Assembly (NCBI GenBank): GCA_964351625.1
Contig: CAYGOV010000001.1
Location: 496,001-560,000, forward strand
Direction of reading: 5' to 3'
Length of the DNA stretch: 64,000 nucleotides
Source: Marinoscillum sp964351625
GTDB lineage: Bacteria > Bacteroidota > Bacteroidia > Cytophagales > Cyclobacteriaceae
Below, one piece after another: positions 36,511-45,774 of the stretch. Under the pieces are notes generated by a model. That model worked only from the letters and a program-made list of their open reading frames with translations, was not told where the DNA came from and ran no database searches. The position numbers and the translations under genes are program-made. Each line of letters begins with the position of its first letter. The first letter of the stretch is position 1.

Positions 36511-39000
36511 ATGTTACCAACCAAACTTTTGATAATATTAAAGAATGCCTTCGTGTTTTTGCCACTGGTCATTGGGTTTGTTGGCTGTAATGGGGCATCA
36601 TCATTCGAAGAAACGAATCTGAAGCTATGGTATGACGAACCCGCGGGTATTTGGGTGGAAGCTTTGCCTGTTGGTAATGGCAGGTTGGGAGCCATGGTAT
36701 GGGGGAATCCATCTCAAGAGCTTATTCAGCTAAATGAAAACACATTTTACGCAGGAAAACCTTACGATAACAATCAACCAGCTGCAAAAGAGGCGCTTTC
36801 CAAAGTGCGAGAGCTTATTTTCAATGGAGAATATGATGCCGCCCAAAATCTCACCAACGAAACATTTTTTAGTGGCAAAAGCGGAATGCCATATCAGGCC
36901 ATTGGTAATTTAAAATTGAATTTTGCAGAGGACGAAACCTACTCTGATTACCACAGGGAATTAGATATTTCCAAGGCTGTGGCCACAACCAGTTATAGTA
37001 GAAATAACATCAAGTACACAAGTCATGTGTTTGCCTCTTTTCCAGATCAGGTAATAGTAGTTCGAATTACGGCAGACCAGCCAAATGCCATAAGCCTATC
37101 TGCTACCATGGATCGTCCTGGACAATTCTCACTGAGTACCAATGGAAATGATGAGTTAATGCTTACGGGTATCTCTGGTGATCATGAGGGAGTGAAGGGA
37201 GATGTCAAATTTGAATCAATAGCGAAAATCTTTCAAGATGGAGGTGATATGCTAGCAACCGATTCAACCCTTGTTGTTAACGGATCAGACGCTGTTACCA
37301 TATATGTCTCAATTGCCACGAATTTTATCAACTATGCGAATATAAGTGGTGATCCTCACCGCAAGGCTAGTTCGTCGCTAGTGAATGCTATTGATAAAGG
37401 TTATCAGGAAATCTTGAATGATCATATAGAAGATCATCGTCAACTTTTTAGCAGGGTTAATCTCAATTTAGGAGTGACAGACTCTCTTAAAAACACCACC
37501 GATCAAAGAATTAAAGATTTTGCCCAAGGAAATGATCCTCAGTTGGCAGCATTGTATTTCCAATATGGACGCTATTTACTGATAGCCGCTTCAAGGCCGG
37601 GTGGACAACCAGCCAATCTGCAAGGAATATGGAATGATCGGCTATATCCTGCATGGGATAGTAAATACACCATCAATATCAATACGGAAATGAATTATTG
37701 GCCTTCAGAAGTCACTAATCTGGCTGAGCTAAATGAGCCTTTGGTGGAGATGGTAAAAGAACTATCCAAGACAGGTCAAAAAACGGCTCAGGAAATGTAT
37801 GGAGCTGATGGCTGGGTAGCGCATCACAATACAGATATTTGGAGAATAGCTGGTCCTGTAGACGGAGCTTTTTGGGGTATGTGGCCAATGGGTGGATCCT
37901 GGCTGGTACAGCACTTAATCGATAAGTATGACTATTCTGGTGATAAAGAGTATTTAAATTCTGTTTACCCGATTCTAAGAGAATCAGTTAAGTTTTATCT
38001 CGATTTTCTGGTAGAAGAACCTGAACATGGCTGGTTGGTAGTAGCGCCTTCCATATCACCGGAAAATGCTCCATACAAAGATCACGGCGCTTCAGTTGGT
38101 GCAGGTCATACCATGGACAATCAGCTACTTTTCGACTTGTTTCAAAGGACAATCAAAGTAGCCGAAATCTTAAATCAGGATGCTGATTTAGTTGATCAGA
38201 TGAGCGAAAAACTTGCTCTGTTGCCACCAATGCAGATTGGTGAATGGGGGCAACTACAAGAGTGGATGTATGATTGGGATAATCCTGATGACAGGCATAG
38301 ACACGTTTCTCATTTATACGGTCTTTATCCTTCTAATCAAATTTCTCCATATCGAAACCCAGAACTTTTTTCAGCTGCCAGAACCTCTTTAATAGCACGT
38401 GGAGATGAATCAACTGGCTGGTCTATGGGCTGGAAGGTGAACCTATGGGCGCGGTTTTTGGACGGAAATCATGCCTATAAGTTAATCCAGGATCAACTGA
38501 CTCCTTCTATTCAGCCAAATGGTAGACAAAGAGGAGGTACTTATCCCAATTTGTTTGATGCGCATCCGCCATTCCAAATAGATGGAAACTTTGGATGTAC
38601 CGCAGGTATTGCTGAAATGCTCATGCAATCACATGATGGTGCCATACATATTTTACCGGCTTTACCAGATGTTTGGTCAGATGGTGCAGTAAGTGGATTG
38701 AGAGCGAGAGGTGGATTTACAGTAGATCTTAAGTGGGAGCAGGGCAAAGTGAAGCAAGTCGAAATCCTCTCGAATCTAGGTGGAATATGCAGAATTCGAT
38801 CTTACGTTCCTTTATCAGGTGAGGGACTTCAGTTGGCATCTACAGAGAATGAAAATCCCTTTTATCAGGTTGCTGAGATCAAAGAACCTTTGAAACAAGA
38901 AGATGTCGAAGTAAAGGCTTTGGCGCTCCAAGAAGTATTTGAATACAACCTGAAGACCTCTGCTGGTGTAGCGTATACAATCAAAGGAACAGCGCCATGA
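36511..39000 (+). CDS. GH95 alpha-L-galactosidase/alpha-L-fucosidase lipoprotein
   Basis: An 829-residue GH95 inverting enzyme. After a lipobox (GFVGC) come the N-terminal beta-sandwich (LWYDEPAGIWVEALPVGNGRLGAMVWG, read in parts) and an (alpha/alpha)6 barrel with INTEMNYWPSEVTNLAE, HHNTDIWR and DGNFGCTAGIAEML. Known members remove alpha-1,2-L-fucose or, in xylan loci of gut Bacteroides, alpha-L-galactose from complex cereal xylans. The context here favours L-galactose, but this is inference. The stop overlaps the CE15 start as ATGA, so the two are translated together. Confidence 0.9.
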   Translation: MLPTKLLIILKNAFVFLPLVIGFVGCNGASSFEETNLKLWYDEPAGIWVEALPVGNGRLGAMVWGNPSQELIQLNENTFYAGKPYDNNQPAAKEALSKVRELIFNGEYDAAQNLTNETFFSGKSGMPYQAIGNLKLNFAEDETYSDYHRELDISKAVATTSYSRNNIKYTSHVFASFPDQVIVVRITADQPNAISLSATMDRPGQFSLSTNGNDELMLTGISGDHEGVKGDVKFESIAKIFQDGGDMLATDSTLVVNGSDAVTIYVSIATNFINYANISGDPHRKASSSLVNAIDKGYQEILNDHIEDHRQLFSRVNLNLGVTDSLKNTTDQRIKDFAQGNDPQLAALYFQYGRYLLIAASRPGGQPANLQGIWNDRLYPAWDSKYTININTEMNYWPSEVTNLAELNEPLVEMVKELSKTGQKTAQEMYGADGWVAHHNTDIWRIAGPVDGAFWGMWPMGGSWLVQHLIDKYDYSGDKEYLNSVYPILRESVKFYLDFLVEEPEHGWLVVAPSISPENAPYKDHGASVGAGHTMDNQLLFDLFQRTIKVAEILNQDADLVDQMSEKLALLPPMQIGEWGQLQEWMYDWDNPDDRHRHVSHLYGLYPSNQISPYRNPELFSAARTSLIARGDESTGWSMGWKVNLWARFLDGNHAYKLIQDQLTPSIQPNGRQRGGTYPNLFDAHPPFQIDGNFGCTAGIAEMLMQSHDGAIHILPALPDVWSDGAVSGLRARGGFTVDLKWEQGKVKQVEILSNLGGICRIRSYVPLSGEGLQLASTENENPFYQVAEIKEPLKQEDVEVKALALQEVFEYNLKTSAGVAYTIKGTAP

Positions 39001-40370
39001 GATTAAATCTTATCTGTCTTTCTATCACGATCCTGATTATCGGATTACCTGAACAGGGTCAGGCACAGTGGAATCAGGCCGCCAGAGACAGCATCAATAA
39101 ATACTCCTATATTCACTTTCAGCAAATGAAGGATCAATTGGGAATATCAGTTGAAAACCGACCTGGCCCCTCGGGGAATCCGAACGATCCCAATGCAGCA
39201 AATACAATCGAAAGTAAAGTAAGACCTTTTGAATTGCCTGATCCTCTTCTGACTAACAGTGGTGAAAAAGTGGCGAATGCAAAAGACTGGTGGGGAGTAC
39301 GCAGAGCTGAAATTGAAAATGCTTTTGAATCGGAAATGTATGGCAAATTGCCAACTGATCTACCTTCTTTAACCTGGGTAGTGGACTCTGTGAAGGAGAC
39401 AACCGCTGGACCATACCCAGTTATAGAGAAGTATTTAAGGGGAGTTGTTGATAACAAAGCTTATCCTGAGCTATCGGTAGAAATACAACTGTTGGTGGGT
39501 ATACCCAAATCCGCACAACAACCGGTACCTGTTGTGATGGAATTTGGATTTATCCGCTGGCCATTTGGTCCAAGAACTGAAGAACCCAATTATTTCTTAT
39601 CGGCTTACGAACCACTCTGGAAGCAACAGTTGGCATCACAGGGCTGGGGTTATGCAGTGATTGTGCCAGGGACTATTCAGGCAGATAATGGTGCCGGTTT
39701 GCGATCAGGTATTATAGGTCTTGTCAATAAGGGCCAACCGAGAAAACCTGACGATTGGGGCGTGTTAAGAGCATGGGCATGGGGAGCGAGTAAAACTTTA
39801 GACTACTTCGGTTCTGATGAGCAAATAGATGCAGCAAGAGTAGGAGTGGTTGGAACTTCTCGTTTTGGCAAAGCCGCTCTGGTTGCTATGGCATTTGATC
39901 CTAGGTTCTCAATAGGGTTTATTGGCTCAGCAGGGGCAGGTGGATCGTCTATTCTGAGAAGGAATTTTGGAGAACAGGTAGAAAATCTCGCTTCCTCAGG
40001 AGAATATCATTGGTTCTGTGGCAATTTCATTAAGTATGCCAGTAGCAAGACCGTAGACGATTTACCCGTGGATGCACACATGTTAGTTGCTCTATGCGCA
40101 CCTCGTCCTGTATTTATCAGTTCCGGATCACCATTTATTGAAGGACAATGGGTAGATGCTAAAGGGATGTTTCTTGCCGGTGTTCACGCTGGTTCAGTTT
40201 ATGAGCTTTTAGGTAGACAAGGTTTAGAATCCAATCAATTCCCCTTCTTAGGGCAAGCCCTCACCGAAGGAGAAGTGGCATTTCGTCAGCATGCTGGCGG
40301 GCATAGCACAGGACCTAACTGGAGTACTTGGATTGCCTGGGCTCATAGATATTGGAATAGAAAAGAATAA
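38997..40370 (+). CDS. CE15 glucuronoyl methylesterase-like esterase
   Basis: A 457-residue secreted esterase (signal ending QGQAQ) that should cleave the ester between glucuronic acid on xylan and lignin alcohols (or methyl groups). The nucleophile Ser sits in VVGTSRFGKAAL; most relatives have Cys before the Ser, here Thr. GSAGAGGSS, the EYHWFCGNFIKYA block and the catalytic His in QHAGGHSTGP are present. It overlaps the GH95 gene by 4 bp. An acetyl xylan esterase role is the alternative often seen in automatic annotation. Confidence 0.85.
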   Translation: MRLNLICLSITILIIGLPEQGQAQWNQAARDSINKYSYIHFQQMKDQLGISVENRPGPSGNPNDPNAANTIESKVRPFELPDPLLTNSGEKVANAKDWWGVRRAEIENAFESEMYGKLPTDLPSLTWVVDSVKETTAGPYPVIEKYLRGVVDNKAYPELSVEIQLLVGIPKSAQQPVPVVMEFGFIRWPFGPRTEEPNYFLSAYEPLWKQQLASQGWGYAVIVPGTIQADNGAGLRSGIIGLVNKGQPRKPDDWGVLRAWAWGASKTLDYFGSDEQIDAARVGVVGTSRFGKAALVAMAFDPRFSIGFIGSAGAGGSSILRRNFGEQVENLASSGEYHWFCGNFIKYASSKTVDDLPVDAHMLVALCAPRPVFISSGSPFIEGQWVDAKGMFLAGVHAGSVYELLGRQGLESNQFPFLGQALTEGEVAFRQHAGGHSTGPNWSTWIAWAHRYWNRKE

Positions 40371-40459
40371 GGTTTCGAAAGATTTTGCTCATTTGAATTG
40401 GTCACAATGTTACCTGTTATGGCTTTATATCTGGGAGAACTTGAATTAAAATAAGCGGA

Positions 40460-42031
40460 ATGATTATATACAGATTGTTGACGGCTTTTTACCTACTGCT
40501 TATAAGTGTAGGTCTAAGTGCCCAATCCAATAATGCTCAAAATCCCATCATACATGCAGATGTACCGGATGCCTCAATCATTCGGGTGGGAGATACCTAT
40601 TACATGAGTAGTACGACCATGCACATGACTCCTGGGTTGCCAATCATGAAATCTAAAGATCTCATTAATTGGGAGATTGTGAGATATGCATATAACAGGT
40701 TGGGTGAAAGTGATGCAGTCAATTTGAAGAATGGCAAAGACATGTATGGTAGAGGAACCTGGGCGAGTTGCCTGCGCTATGTGAATGGTATGTTTTACGT
40801 TTCTACCTTTTCCAGTACCACGGGGAAAACCTATATATATTCTACCACGGATATCGAAAATGGTGAATGGACAATTAACACTTTTTCGCCTTCCTATCAC
40901 GATCACAGCTTGTTTTTTGATGATGATGGAAAGATTTACATGATCTGGGGCGCAGGAGAACTCAAAATGATTGAGTTGAAAAAAGACTTGTCAGGAGTAA
41001 AAGAAGGTACGGAAAGAGTGATTATTGAAAAGGCACATGCTCCCGTTGATAAGCCTATCATGTTGCCGGCTGAAGGGACACAAATATTTAGAGTAAATGG
41101 TAAATATTACCTGTATAACATATCCTGGCCCAGAGGTGGCATGCGAACAGTAATTATACACAGAGCAGACAAAATTACTGGCCCGTATGAAGGAAGAGTG
41201 GCACTTGAGGATAAAGGTGTGGCGCAGGGTGGCTTAATTGATACTCCCGATGGTAGGTGGTTTAGCTATCTATTTAGAGATTTTGGAGCAGTAGGGAGAA
41301 TACCATATCTGGTGCCTGTGCAGTGGAAAGAAGGCTGGCCTGTTCTGGGAGTAGATGGTGAGGTACCTATGATGCTTGATTTACCTTCCAATCAAAGCCT
41401 AATTCCCGGGATAGTGGCTCCAGATAATTTTGAGCGAGACGAGGGAGACCCTCAGTTACCACTTGTTTGGCAATGGAATCATAACCCTGCAAATGAACTC
41501 TGGTCTATCAATGGTAAGAAAGGCTATCTGAGACTTACAACAGGAAGAACAGATAATGGCATAATCACAGCAAAAAACACACTTACTCAGCGTGTAGTCG
41601 GGCCTGCAAGTGAAGCGTCCACTGTAGTGAAAGTATCCAAAATGAAAGAAGGCGATTTTGCTGGAATTACGCTATTTCAGAAACGATACGGTATTGTCGG
41701 AGTGAAGCATGAAGGCGACTCCAAATACATAGTGATGGTGAAAAATGAGTCCGATAACGATGAGCCAGAAGAGATTGAAAGAATTCCGCTCAAGCAAAAA
41801 ACAGTCTATCTGAAGGCGGTTGGGGACTTTAATGAAAGAAAAGATATTGGGACGTTCTACTACAGTCTTGATGGAGATAACTGGACTCAAATCGGGTCCG
41901 AGCTACAGATGAGATACACTTTACCTCATTTCATGGGGTATAGGTATGGATTATTCTATTATGCTACCAAAAGCCCTGGAGGATACGTGGATTTTGATTT
42001 TTTCAACGTGACTGACCAGGTAGTAAAATAA
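40460..42031 (+). CDS. GH43 beta-xylosidase/arabinofuranosidase (GH43_12-like)
   Basis: A 523-residue secreted enzyme (signal ending GLSAQS). The propeller begins NPIIHADVPDASIIRVGDTYY with the base Asp, has HDHSLFFDDDGK, and the acid Glu in LPAEGTQIFRVNGKYY. Residues about 325-523 form the C-terminal beta-sandwich usual in this subfamily (GITLFQKRYGIVGVKHEG). The starting VPDAS and the MHMTPGLPIMKSKDL segment are typical of GH43_12. Activity on xylan side chains or on short xylo-oligosaccharides is expected. Confidence 0.88.
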   Translation: MIIYRLLTAFYLLLISVGLSAQSNNAQNPIIHADVPDASIIRVGDTYYMSSTTMHMTPGLPIMKSKDLINWEIVRYAYNRLGESDAVNLKNGKDMYGRGTWASCLRYVNGMFYVSTFSSTTGKTYIYSTTDIENGEWTINTFSPSYHDHSLFFDDDGKIYMIWGAGELKMIELKKDLSGVKEGTERVIIEKAHAPVDKPIMLPAEGTQIFRVNGKYYLYNISWPRGGMRTVIIHRADKITGPYEGRVALEDKGVAQGGLIDTPDGRWFSYLFRDFGAVGRIPYLVPVQWKEGWPVLGVDGEVPMMLDLPSNQSLIPGIVAPDNFERDEGDPQLPLVWQWNHNPANELWSINGKKGYLRLTTGRTDNGIITAKNTLTQRVVGPASEASTVVKVSKMKEGDFAGITLFQKRYGIVGVKHEGDSKYIVMVKNESDNDEPEEIERIPLKQKTVYLKAVGDFNERKDIGTFYYSLDGDNWTQIGSELQMRYTLPHFMGYRYGLFYYATKSPGGYVDFDFFNVTDQVVK

Positions 42032-42092
42032 AGTGGCTTGAAAGCCAAGTGTGACAAAATGAACGAGTAATTAATAATAAAACATCAGATAA

Positions 42093-43874
42093 ATGAATCA
42101 AATGAGAAGTAAAGTGCTGGTATGTATCATGCTTATGGTAATGTTCACTGCCATGGCTAGCGGCGACAATGACCCTTCAAATAAAAAGAAAAAGAATGCC
42201 CCGATCTTTAGTAAGGTTGTTTACAAGGGCGACGATCAGGTTTATAAAGATAATCCTCTTGAATCGGATGAATTCTACAATCCTATTCTGCAAGGCTGCT
42301 ATCCTGATCCAGCAATCACTAGAAAAGGAGATGACTATTATCTGGTTGTTTCTTCATTCGCCATGTTTCCGGGTGTGCCCATTTTTCATTCTAAAGACCT
42401 AGTGAATTGGTCCCAAATTGGACATGTTTTGGATAGGGAATCACAATTGTACGTTCACAATACAGGGATCAGTTCGGGGGTTTATGCTCCCGGTATCACC
42501 TACAACGAAAACAACGATACCTTCTATATGATTACTACAGCTTTTGCTGGGAGTACAGAGATTCCAGGTACTCTTGGTAATATCATTGTAAAGACTAAAG
42601 ATCCTAAAAAGGGATGGAGCGAATCGATCAAACTAGATTTTGCAGGAATCGACCCCTCGATATTTTTCGATGACGATGGCAAAGCCTATGTGGTTCACAA
42701 TGATGCACCTGATGAAGGAAAAGAGCTATACAATGGCCATAGAGTCATTAAGGTGTGGGAGTACGATGTAGAGAAGGATCAGATCATTAAGGGTACTGAT
42801 AAGATCATAGTGAATGGAGGAGTAGATCTAGCTGATAAACCTATATGGATAGAGGCTCCCCATCTGTACAAGAAAGAAGGTAAATATTTCCTAATGTGTG
42901 CTGAAGGTGGAACTGGAGGCTGGCATAGTGAGGTGGTTTTCATAAGTGACAACCCTACAGGACCGTTTGTGCCTGCACCTAGTAACCCAATTTTGACTCA
43001 GAGATACTTTCCTTCTGATAGAAAAAATAAAATTGATTGGGCTGGTCATGCAGATATTATAGAAGGACCTGATGGTAAATACTATGGTGTATTTCTTGCC
43101 ATTCGTCCCAATGAAAAAAATCAGGTCAATGCAGGAAGAGAAACCTTCATTTTACCAGTAGACTGGTCAGGTACATTTCCTGTATTTGAGAATGGTTTAG
43201 TACCTATGGAGCCAAAACTTAAACTTCCTGAAGGAGTAGAGAACAAATCAAATCAAGAAGGTTATTTTCCGAATGGTAATTTCACCATTACAGAGGATTT
43301 CAGTTCGCAGCATCTTCACCCTCGATGGATTGGATTGAGAGGACCAAGAGAGAAGTTCATTTCTTTCACAAAAGATGGTCTGATGATTGATCCGTTCGAG
43401 GCAAATATCAAAGAACTCAAACCTACCTCCACACTGTTTCACAGACAGCAGCACGATAATTTTTCTTACACCACCACTATGAATTACCAACCACAGTCCG
43501 AAACGGATCTTGCTGGTATCACTTGTGTGCAAAATGAAGGTTCCAATTATGTATTTGGCGTTACTAATGTTAATGGTGAATACCTATTGCTGCTGGAGCG
43601 TACAGAAACTGAGGGAAGATGGCGAGATAGAAAGACAGTTTCTACAGTCTTAGCTACAACTAAGATCGATATGAAGAAGCCAATTCAATTGAAGGTTTCC
43701 GCAGTTGGCAATGATTATCAATTCAGCTATGCGGTGAATGGCGATGATTTTACTAATCTGGGAGGCACGGTTTCTGGTGACGTACTCTCTACTAATAAAG
43801 CAGGAGGATTTACAGGAACATTGCTGGGGCTTTACGCCACATCTGGCAATAATTCTACTCCTTCAAAGGAATAA
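42093..43874 (+). CDS. GH43 beta-xylosidase with C-terminal beta-sandwich
   Basis: A 593-residue secreted enzyme (signal ending MASGD). The propeller starts NPILQGCYPDPAITRKGDDYYL, with the base Asp in YPDPA, the modulator in AGIDPSIFFDDDGKAY, and the acid Glu in WIEAPHLYKKEGKYF. A C-terminal domain (about 395-593) resembles the concanavalin-like xylosidase C domain and contains GLYATSGNNS. A hydrophilic linker (about 25-55, rich in Lys) precedes the catalytic domain. It follows the previous GH43 by 61 bp and ends before a strong terminator. Confidence 0.9.
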   Translation: MNQMRSKVLVCIMLMVMFTAMASGDNDPSNKKKKNAPIFSKVVYKGDDQVYKDNPLESDEFYNPILQGCYPDPAITRKGDDYYLVVSSFAMFPGVPIFHSKDLVNWSQIGHVLDRESQLYVHNTGISSGVYAPGITYNENNDTFYMITTAFAGSTEIPGTLGNIIVKTKDPKKGWSESIKLDFAGIDPSIFFDDDGKAYVVHNDAPDEGKELYNGHRVIKVWEYDVEKDQIIKGTDKIIVNGGVDLADKPIWIEAPHLYKKEGKYFLMCAEGGTGGWHSEVVFISDNPTGPFVPAPSNPILTQRYFPSDRKNKIDWAGHADIIEGPDGKYYGVFLAIRPNEKNQVNAGRETFILPVDWSGTFPVFENGLVPMEPKLKLPEGVENKSNQEGYFPNGNFTITEDFSSQHLHPRWIGLRGPREKFISFTKDGLMIDPFEANIKELKPTSTLFHRQQHDNFSYTTTMNYQPQSETDLAGITCVQNEGSNYVFGVTNVNGEYLLLLERTETEGRWRDRKTVSTVLATTKIDMKKPIQLKVSAVGNDYQFSYAVNGDDFTNLGGTVSGDVLSTNKAGGFTGTLLGLYATSGNNSTPSKE

Positions 43875-43885
43875 GTCTATAATGT

Positions 43886-43921
43886 AAGGGTCAACGCGAT
43901 ATTCGTGGTTGACCCTTTTTT
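43886..43921 (+). terminator. Rho-independent terminator after GH43
   Basis: AAGGGTCAAC and GTTGACCCTT form a ten-base stem around a 12-base loop, followed by T-rich sequence. This is the clearest terminator of the window and ends the GH10-GH43-GH95-CE15-GH43-GH43 block. Confidence 0.9.
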
Positions 43922-44031
43922 AACTGTAAAAAGGTATCTATGAATTTTGCCCAATCCAGTAATAAGGAGTGGAGCATTTTCACGGCAAACATTAAGTGTG
44001 GATTTCCAGAATTGACCTTTAGGAAATAAAA

Positions 44032-45693
44032 ATGACAATCATGAAAGCATCGAAAATTTGTATAGTACTCATTTTGCTAAGTTTTCTAAACGCGGCGAAT
44101 GCATTCGCTCAGGATCCTAACTTTTATATCTTCTTAGCCTTCGGACAGTCCAATATGGAAGGTCATGCCAAGATTCAGCCACAGGATAATCTGATGTCCA
44201 ACTCCAGATTTCAGGTAATGGAAGCCCTAGATTGTGCGAATTTACAAAGGAAAAAAGGCCAGTGGTATACTGCCGTTCCTCCACTCAGCCGATGCTACAC
44301 AGGTCTCACTCCTACAGATTATTTTGGGCGTACTTTGATAGCCAATCTTCCTGACAGTATCAGAGTGGGGGTAATCAACGTTTCAGTTGGTGGTTGCAAA
44401 ATTGAGTTATTCGACAAGGATAACTATGCCTCATATGTAGCCGATGCTCCCGAATGGCTCAAAAACATGGCAAATGAATACGGTGGTAATCCGTACGGGA
44501 CACTGGTTGAATTAGCCAAAAAAGCACAAAAGGATGGTGTCATAAAGGGATTATTGCTCCACCAAGGAGAATCTAACACAGGAGATCAATCTTGGCCGGA
44601 GAAAGTAAAAGGTGTTTATGAGAACCTGATTAGTGACCTCAATTTGCCCAAGAATACTCCATTATTGGCAGGAGAAATGGTTAGTGCAGAACAGGGGGGC
44701 AAATGTGCGAGTATGAATAAGATCATAGCCACACTCCCTGAACTAATTCCCAATGCCCATGTGGTCTCTTCCAAAGATTGTGAAGCTGTGGATGACGGTT
44801 TGCATTTCTCAGCCGAAGGTTATCGAGTTTTGGGAAGTAGGTATGGCGCTACAATGCTCATGTTGCTAAATGGCCTAGTCCCGCCTCCAATCAAGAGTAC
44901 TAAGAAAATAGATCTAAGCGTAGTTTTTGCTCCAGTAGGTTTTGATGAGCAACGCAGTGATATATCTCATGGTAGGATTGATACCATTAGCTATGCCTCC
45001 AAAACTGTAGGAACAACCAGAAAGGCCTTGGTTTATACTCCTCCAGGATTTTCAAAAGGAAGGTCCTACCCTGTTTTTTATCTTCTTCATGGAATCGGTG
45101 GGGATGAGAAAGAGTGGCTCAATGGAGCACAACCTCAGCAAATACTTGACAATCTATATGCAGATGGTAAAATCGAGCCGATGATTGTAGTTATGCCGAA
45201 TGGACGAGCCATGGAAGATGACCGTGCTATTGGTAATATATTTAGTAAAGAAAGAGTTGAGGCTTTTGCCACCTTCGAAGATGATTTGCTCAATGACCTC
45301 ATTCCTTATATTGAGAAAAATTATGAGGTATACAAGGATCGTGAAAACAGGGCGATCGCAGGTCTATCGATGGGAGGTGGTCAGTCACTGAATTTTGGAC
45401 TTGGCAATCTTGATGAGTTTGCTTGGGTTGGTGGGTTCTCCTCTGCCCCTAATACAAAAAGTCCAGAAGAGTTGGTGTCAAACCCACAAGAAGCTACTGA
45501 TAAATTGAAACTACTATGGATCTCCTGCGGGGATAAGGATGACTTATTTTCTGTTACCGAACGCACACACAAATATCTTGTTGAAAATGCTGTGCCACAT
45601 GTCTACTATATCGAACCAGGGGGTCATGATTTCCAGGTTTGGAAAAACGATTTGTACATGTTTTCAAAATTGATTTTTAAATCTCCTAAATAA
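44032..45693 (+). CDS. Fused CE6-like acetyl xylan esterase and CE1 (feruloyl/acetyl) esterase
   Basis: A 553-residue secreted two-domain esterase (signal ending NAFAQ). The first domain (about 28-285) is SGNH/SASA type: Ser40 in AFGQSNMEGH, LLHQGESNTGD, and the Asp/His pair in DDGLHFSAEGY, as in CE6. The second (about 295-553) is an alpha/beta hydrolase of CE1: HGIGGDEKEWL, nucleophile Ser in AGLSMGGGQS, and His in EPGGHDFQVW. Fused acetyl-feruloyl esterases are known in Bacteroidetes and would clear acetyl and ferulic acid groups from xylan. Alternative for either domain: another ester specificity. Confidence 0.88.
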   Translation: MTIMKASKICIVLILLSFLNAANAFAQDPNFYIFLAFGQSNMEGHAKIQPQDNLMSNSRFQVMEALDCANLQRKKGQWYTAVPPLSRCYTGLTPTDYFGRTLIANLPDSIRVGVINVSVGGCKIELFDKDNYASYVADAPEWLKNMANEYGGNPYGTLVELAKKAQKDGVIKGLLLHQGESNTGDQSWPEKVKGVYENLISDLNLPKNTPLLAGEMVSAEQGGKCASMNKIIATLPELIPNAHVVSSKDCEAVDDGLHFSAEGYRVLGSRYGATMLMLLNGLVPPPIKSTKKIDLSVVFAPVGFDEQRSDISHGRIDTISYASKTVGTTRKALVYTPPGFSKGRSYPVFYLLHGIGGDEKEWLNGAQPQQILDNLYADGKIEPMIVVMPNGRAMEDDRAIGNIFSKERVEAFATFEDDLLNDLIPYIEKNYEVYKDRENRAIAGLSMGGGQSLNFGLGNLDEFAWVGGFSSAPNTKSPEELVSNPQEATDKLKLLWISCGDKDDLFSVTERTHKYLVENAVPHVYYIEPGGHDFQVWKNDLYMFSKLIFKSPK

Positions 45694-45774
45694 TTAAATC
45701 AAGTAAGAAATGCCTTAGCAATTAAAACGCATATACCTCAATAGTTCTTTTTACTTAACCTAAAATTCATATTT

